This document shows positions 62,378-64,000 of a stretch of DNA of 64,000 nucleotides, in pieces. The notes under the pieces were generated by a model that was not told where the DNA came from, made no database searches, and saw nothing but the letters and a program-made list of their open reading frames with translations. The DNA is from Photobacterium sp. JCM 19050. GTDB lineage: Bacteria > Pseudomonadota > Gammaproteobacteria > Enterobacterales > Vibrionaceae. The stretch covers positions 62,001 through 126,000 of the forward strand of contig BAXG01000006.1 of NCBI GenBank assembly GCA_001310455.1, read 5' to 3'. Made by a program: the position numbers and the translations under genes. Each line of letters begins with the position of its first letter. Position 1 is the first letter of the stretch.

Positions 62378-62940
62378 TGGCCGGACGCCTGTATTATGTG
62401 ATGGGCGCATCCGGGGCCGGGAAAGACAGTGTCATGCAAGGGATTCGCAGCAAACTTTGTGGCTCCCTTGTTATTGCGCACCGCTATATTACCCGACCCT
62501 CAGATGCCGGAAGTGAAAACCACGTCGCCCTGACTGAAGATGAGTTTGCACACAGAATGGTACAAGGCATGTTTGCCATGTACTGGCAGGCAAACGGGCA
62601 TGGCTACGGTATAGGTTGTGAAATCGAATCCTGGTTGGAAGGTGATACCGACGTCATGATGAACGGCTCACGCGCATACTATCAATCAGCCAAGGACAAA
62701 TACGGTAGTCGGGTGATTCCTGTCTGGATTGAAGTGAGCCCGGTTGTGCTTGGTGAACGCTTGCTAGGCCGGGGCAGGGAGAGTGAACAAGAAATACAGG
62801 CTCGCCTTGCCCGCGCGCATGAATACAGTAAGTCACGCCCGGAAGATGCCTGGGTGATTGATAACAGTGGTGATTTGACTGACAGCATCAACGGGTTTGT
62901 GCAACGTTATGTTGCGTCAAAGAAGGAGTGTTATGCGTGA
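62377..62940 (+). CDS. phnN: Ribose 1,5-bisphosphokinase PhnN
   Basis: The 187-residue guanylate-kinase-like enzyme has the P-loop VMGASGAGKDSVM and ITRPSDAGSENHVALTEDEF. It phosphorylates ribose 1,5-bisphosphate to PRPP, recycling the ribose used by C-P lyase. ATG 62377 overlaps the phnM stop; a longer reading from 62350 is less likely. The end overlaps phnP. Confidence 0.92.
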   Translation: MAGRLYYVMGASGAGKDSVMQGIRSKLCGSLVIAHRYITRPSDAGSENHVALTEDEFAHRMVQGMFAMYWQANGHGYGIGCEIESWLEGDTDVMMNGSRAYYQSAKDKYGSRVIPVWIEVSPVVLGERLLGRGRESEQEIQARLARAHEYSKSRPEDAWVIDNSGDLTDSINGFVQRYVASKKECYA

Positions 62941-63701
62941 AACTAACGCTTCTGGGAACCGGTGATGCAGGACACATTCCTGTTTATGGTTGTGACTGCA
63001 AAGCATGTTTGACAGCCAAGGAAGATCCTTCCTTTAAGAGGGGCAAAACGTCGGCTGTGGTGGAGATTGGCTCTAAACAGTTGCTGATTGACGGAAATGC
63101 TCCGGATCTTTTGCAACGTTTTCCACCCGGTAGCCTTGATGCGATATGGCTCACTCATTACCACATGGACCACGTACAGAGCCTGTTTGATTTGCGCTGG
63201 GGGGTAGGTGAATCCATCCTCGTATACGGGCCAGACGACCCCAATGGCTGTGATGATCTATTCAAGCATCCCGGGATTCTGGCATTTCAAACACCGCTGC
63301 GGCCCTTTTTTCCAATTGAATTTGAAGGGATATCGATAACGCCGGTGCCACTTGCGCACTCAAAAGTCAGTCTTGGCTATGTGTTTGAGACTACCCGTGG
63401 GGGCGTCGTCAAACGGCTGGCATACCTGACAGATACGCGAGGGTTGCCGGAGGAAACTCTTCACTGGCTGATAGAAAACCCGGTTGATCTGATCCTGATT
63501 GATTGCGCATTTCCCCCCGGTGATAACTGGCGTAACCACAACGACGTTGTTCTCGCAAAATCCCTTTTCAACAAAATTCAGCCCGATGCTATGGGACTAA
63601 TCCATATTGGTCATAAGCTTGCGTGCTGGGCGATGGACAACCCTGATTATTTCAATGATCACTTTTTTCTGGCCCGGGACGGGCAGGAGTTTTTGTTATG
63701 A
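62937..63701 (+). CDS. phnP: Cyclic ribose phosphate phosphodiesterase PhnP
   Basis: The metallo-beta-lactamase-fold enzyme hydrolyses 5-phosphoribosyl 1,2-cyclic phosphate, the product of PhnJ. The zinc motif is LTHYHMDHVQSL. VYGCDCKACL near the N-terminus is the structural zinc site, and YGPDDPNGCDDLFKHPG is conserved. GTG 62937 is preferred because AAGGAG lies eight bases upstream; GTG 62928 is the alternative. The stop overlaps the next gene (ATGA). Confidence 0.92.
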   Translation: MKLTLLGTGDAGHIPVYGCDCKACLTAKEDPSFKRGKTSAVVEIGSKQLLIDGNAPDLLQRFPPGSLDAIWLTHYHMDHVQSLFDLRWGVGESILVYGPDDPNGCDDLFKHPGILAFQTPLRPFFPIEFEGISITPVPLAHSKVSLGYVFETTRGGVVKRLAYLTDTRGLPEETLHWLIENPVDLILIDCAFPPGDNWRNHNDVVLAKSLFNKIQPDAMGLIHIGHKLACWAMDNPDYFNDHFFLARDGQEFLL

Positions 63702-64000
63702 GCCAACCGGTAATGACTTCTCTATCCGAAGACCCGAATGTGGATGAGAGTGCAAAATGTCACGCGTCTCAGCTTGGCTGGTATACAGAAGTCGGCGCCC
63801 GGGTCATTCTGAACAATGTTCGCCTGGGGGATTACAGTTATATCGAACATGACAGCGACCTGATGTTTACAGAGGTCGGAAAATTTACTTCCATTGCGTC
63901 TAACGTTCGGGTGAATCCCAGTAACCACCCGTGGTGGCGACCAACACTGCACCACTTTACTTACCGGCCAGCCAAGTTTGGCTTCGGTGACGGCGAGCAG
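63698..64000 (+). CDS. Phosphonate-operon hexapeptide-repeat transferase (partial, runs off window)
   Basis: The first 101 residues are present. GWYTEVGARVILNNVRLGDYSYIEHDSD, shown in parts here, and VGKFTSIASNVRVNPSNHPWWRPTLHHFTYR match the left-handed beta-helix acyltransferase family that accompanies many phn operons. It is probably an acetyltransferase acting on aminoalkylphosphonates or an intermediate, in place of PhnO, which is absent between phnN and phnP. The 3' end is outside the window. Confidence 0.85.
   Translation, partial: MSQPVMTSLSEDPNVDESAKCHASQLGWYTEVGARVILNNVRLGDYSYIEHDSDLMFTEVGKFTSIASNVRVNPSNHPWWRPTLHHFTYRPAKFGFGDGEQ

Noticed and set aside
1-64000. CRISPR arrays, tRNA, rRNA genes and prophage
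   Set aside because: No regularly spaced repeats, tRNA-like cloverleafs, rRNA segments or phage structural genes were seen.

Overview
The window looks like a chromosome segment of a marine gammaproteobacterium of the family Vibrionaceae. Three things point there: the gene order betI-betB-betA-choX-choW-choV, a VCR-like integron attC site, and an MshA-type pilin. A Grimontia/Enterovibrio/Photobacterium-like host is my guess only. No rRNA, tRNA or CRISPR array was seen.

Layout. 0.6-5.0 kb: a secreted metallophosphatase, a membrane EIIC-EAL fusion protein (c-di-GMP hydrolysis) and an AlkD-like DNA glycosylase. 5.3-19.3 kb: an accessory island with two integron-type cassettes (a transglutaminase-like protein and an HNH protein) around an attC site, then a complete two-partner-secretion / contact-dependent-inhibition locus (transporter TpsB, a roughly 3050-residue exoprotein with a C-terminal WHH-type nuclease toxin, and a SMI1/KNR4 immunity protein), and a RAYT transposase remnant. 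19.5-33.6 kb: osmoadaptation genes, namely the betaine synthesis and choline uptake operon under a perfect BetI palindrome, an NhaC-type antiporter and a BCCT transporter, mixed with an aldo/keto reductase, an AlaX-like editing protein and an orphan pilin. 34.0-52.6 kb: a [NiFe]-hydrogenase region. hypBCDEA runs on the plus strand; hyaABCD, an uncharacterised HypF/Kae1-like gene, hypF and a five-gene nickel-type ABC importer run on the minus strand. An EAL protein sits between the two halves. 53.1-64.0 kb: the phosphonate C-P lyase operon phnCDEFGHIJKLMNP plus a hexapeptide transferase cut by the window end, with a candidate Pho box and two PhnF-type operators.

How the genes work together. 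ChoXWV imports choline, and BetA and BetB oxidise it to glycine betaine under BetI control. NikABCDE-like proteins would bring in nickel, HypA-F build and insert the Ni-Fe(CN)2CO centre, HyaD trims HyaB, and HyaABC would pass electrons from periplasmic H2 to quinone. PhnCDE imports phosphonates and PhnGHIJKLMNP breaks the C-P bond.

A caution for every reader. At least 36 single- or double-base frameshifts interrupt otherwise well-conserved genes. Nearly all look like losses from short runs (GGG to GG, CCC to CC, AAAA to AAA, GG to G). I read them as consensus sequencing errors rather than decay, so interrupted genes are annotated as single genes with approximate break points.
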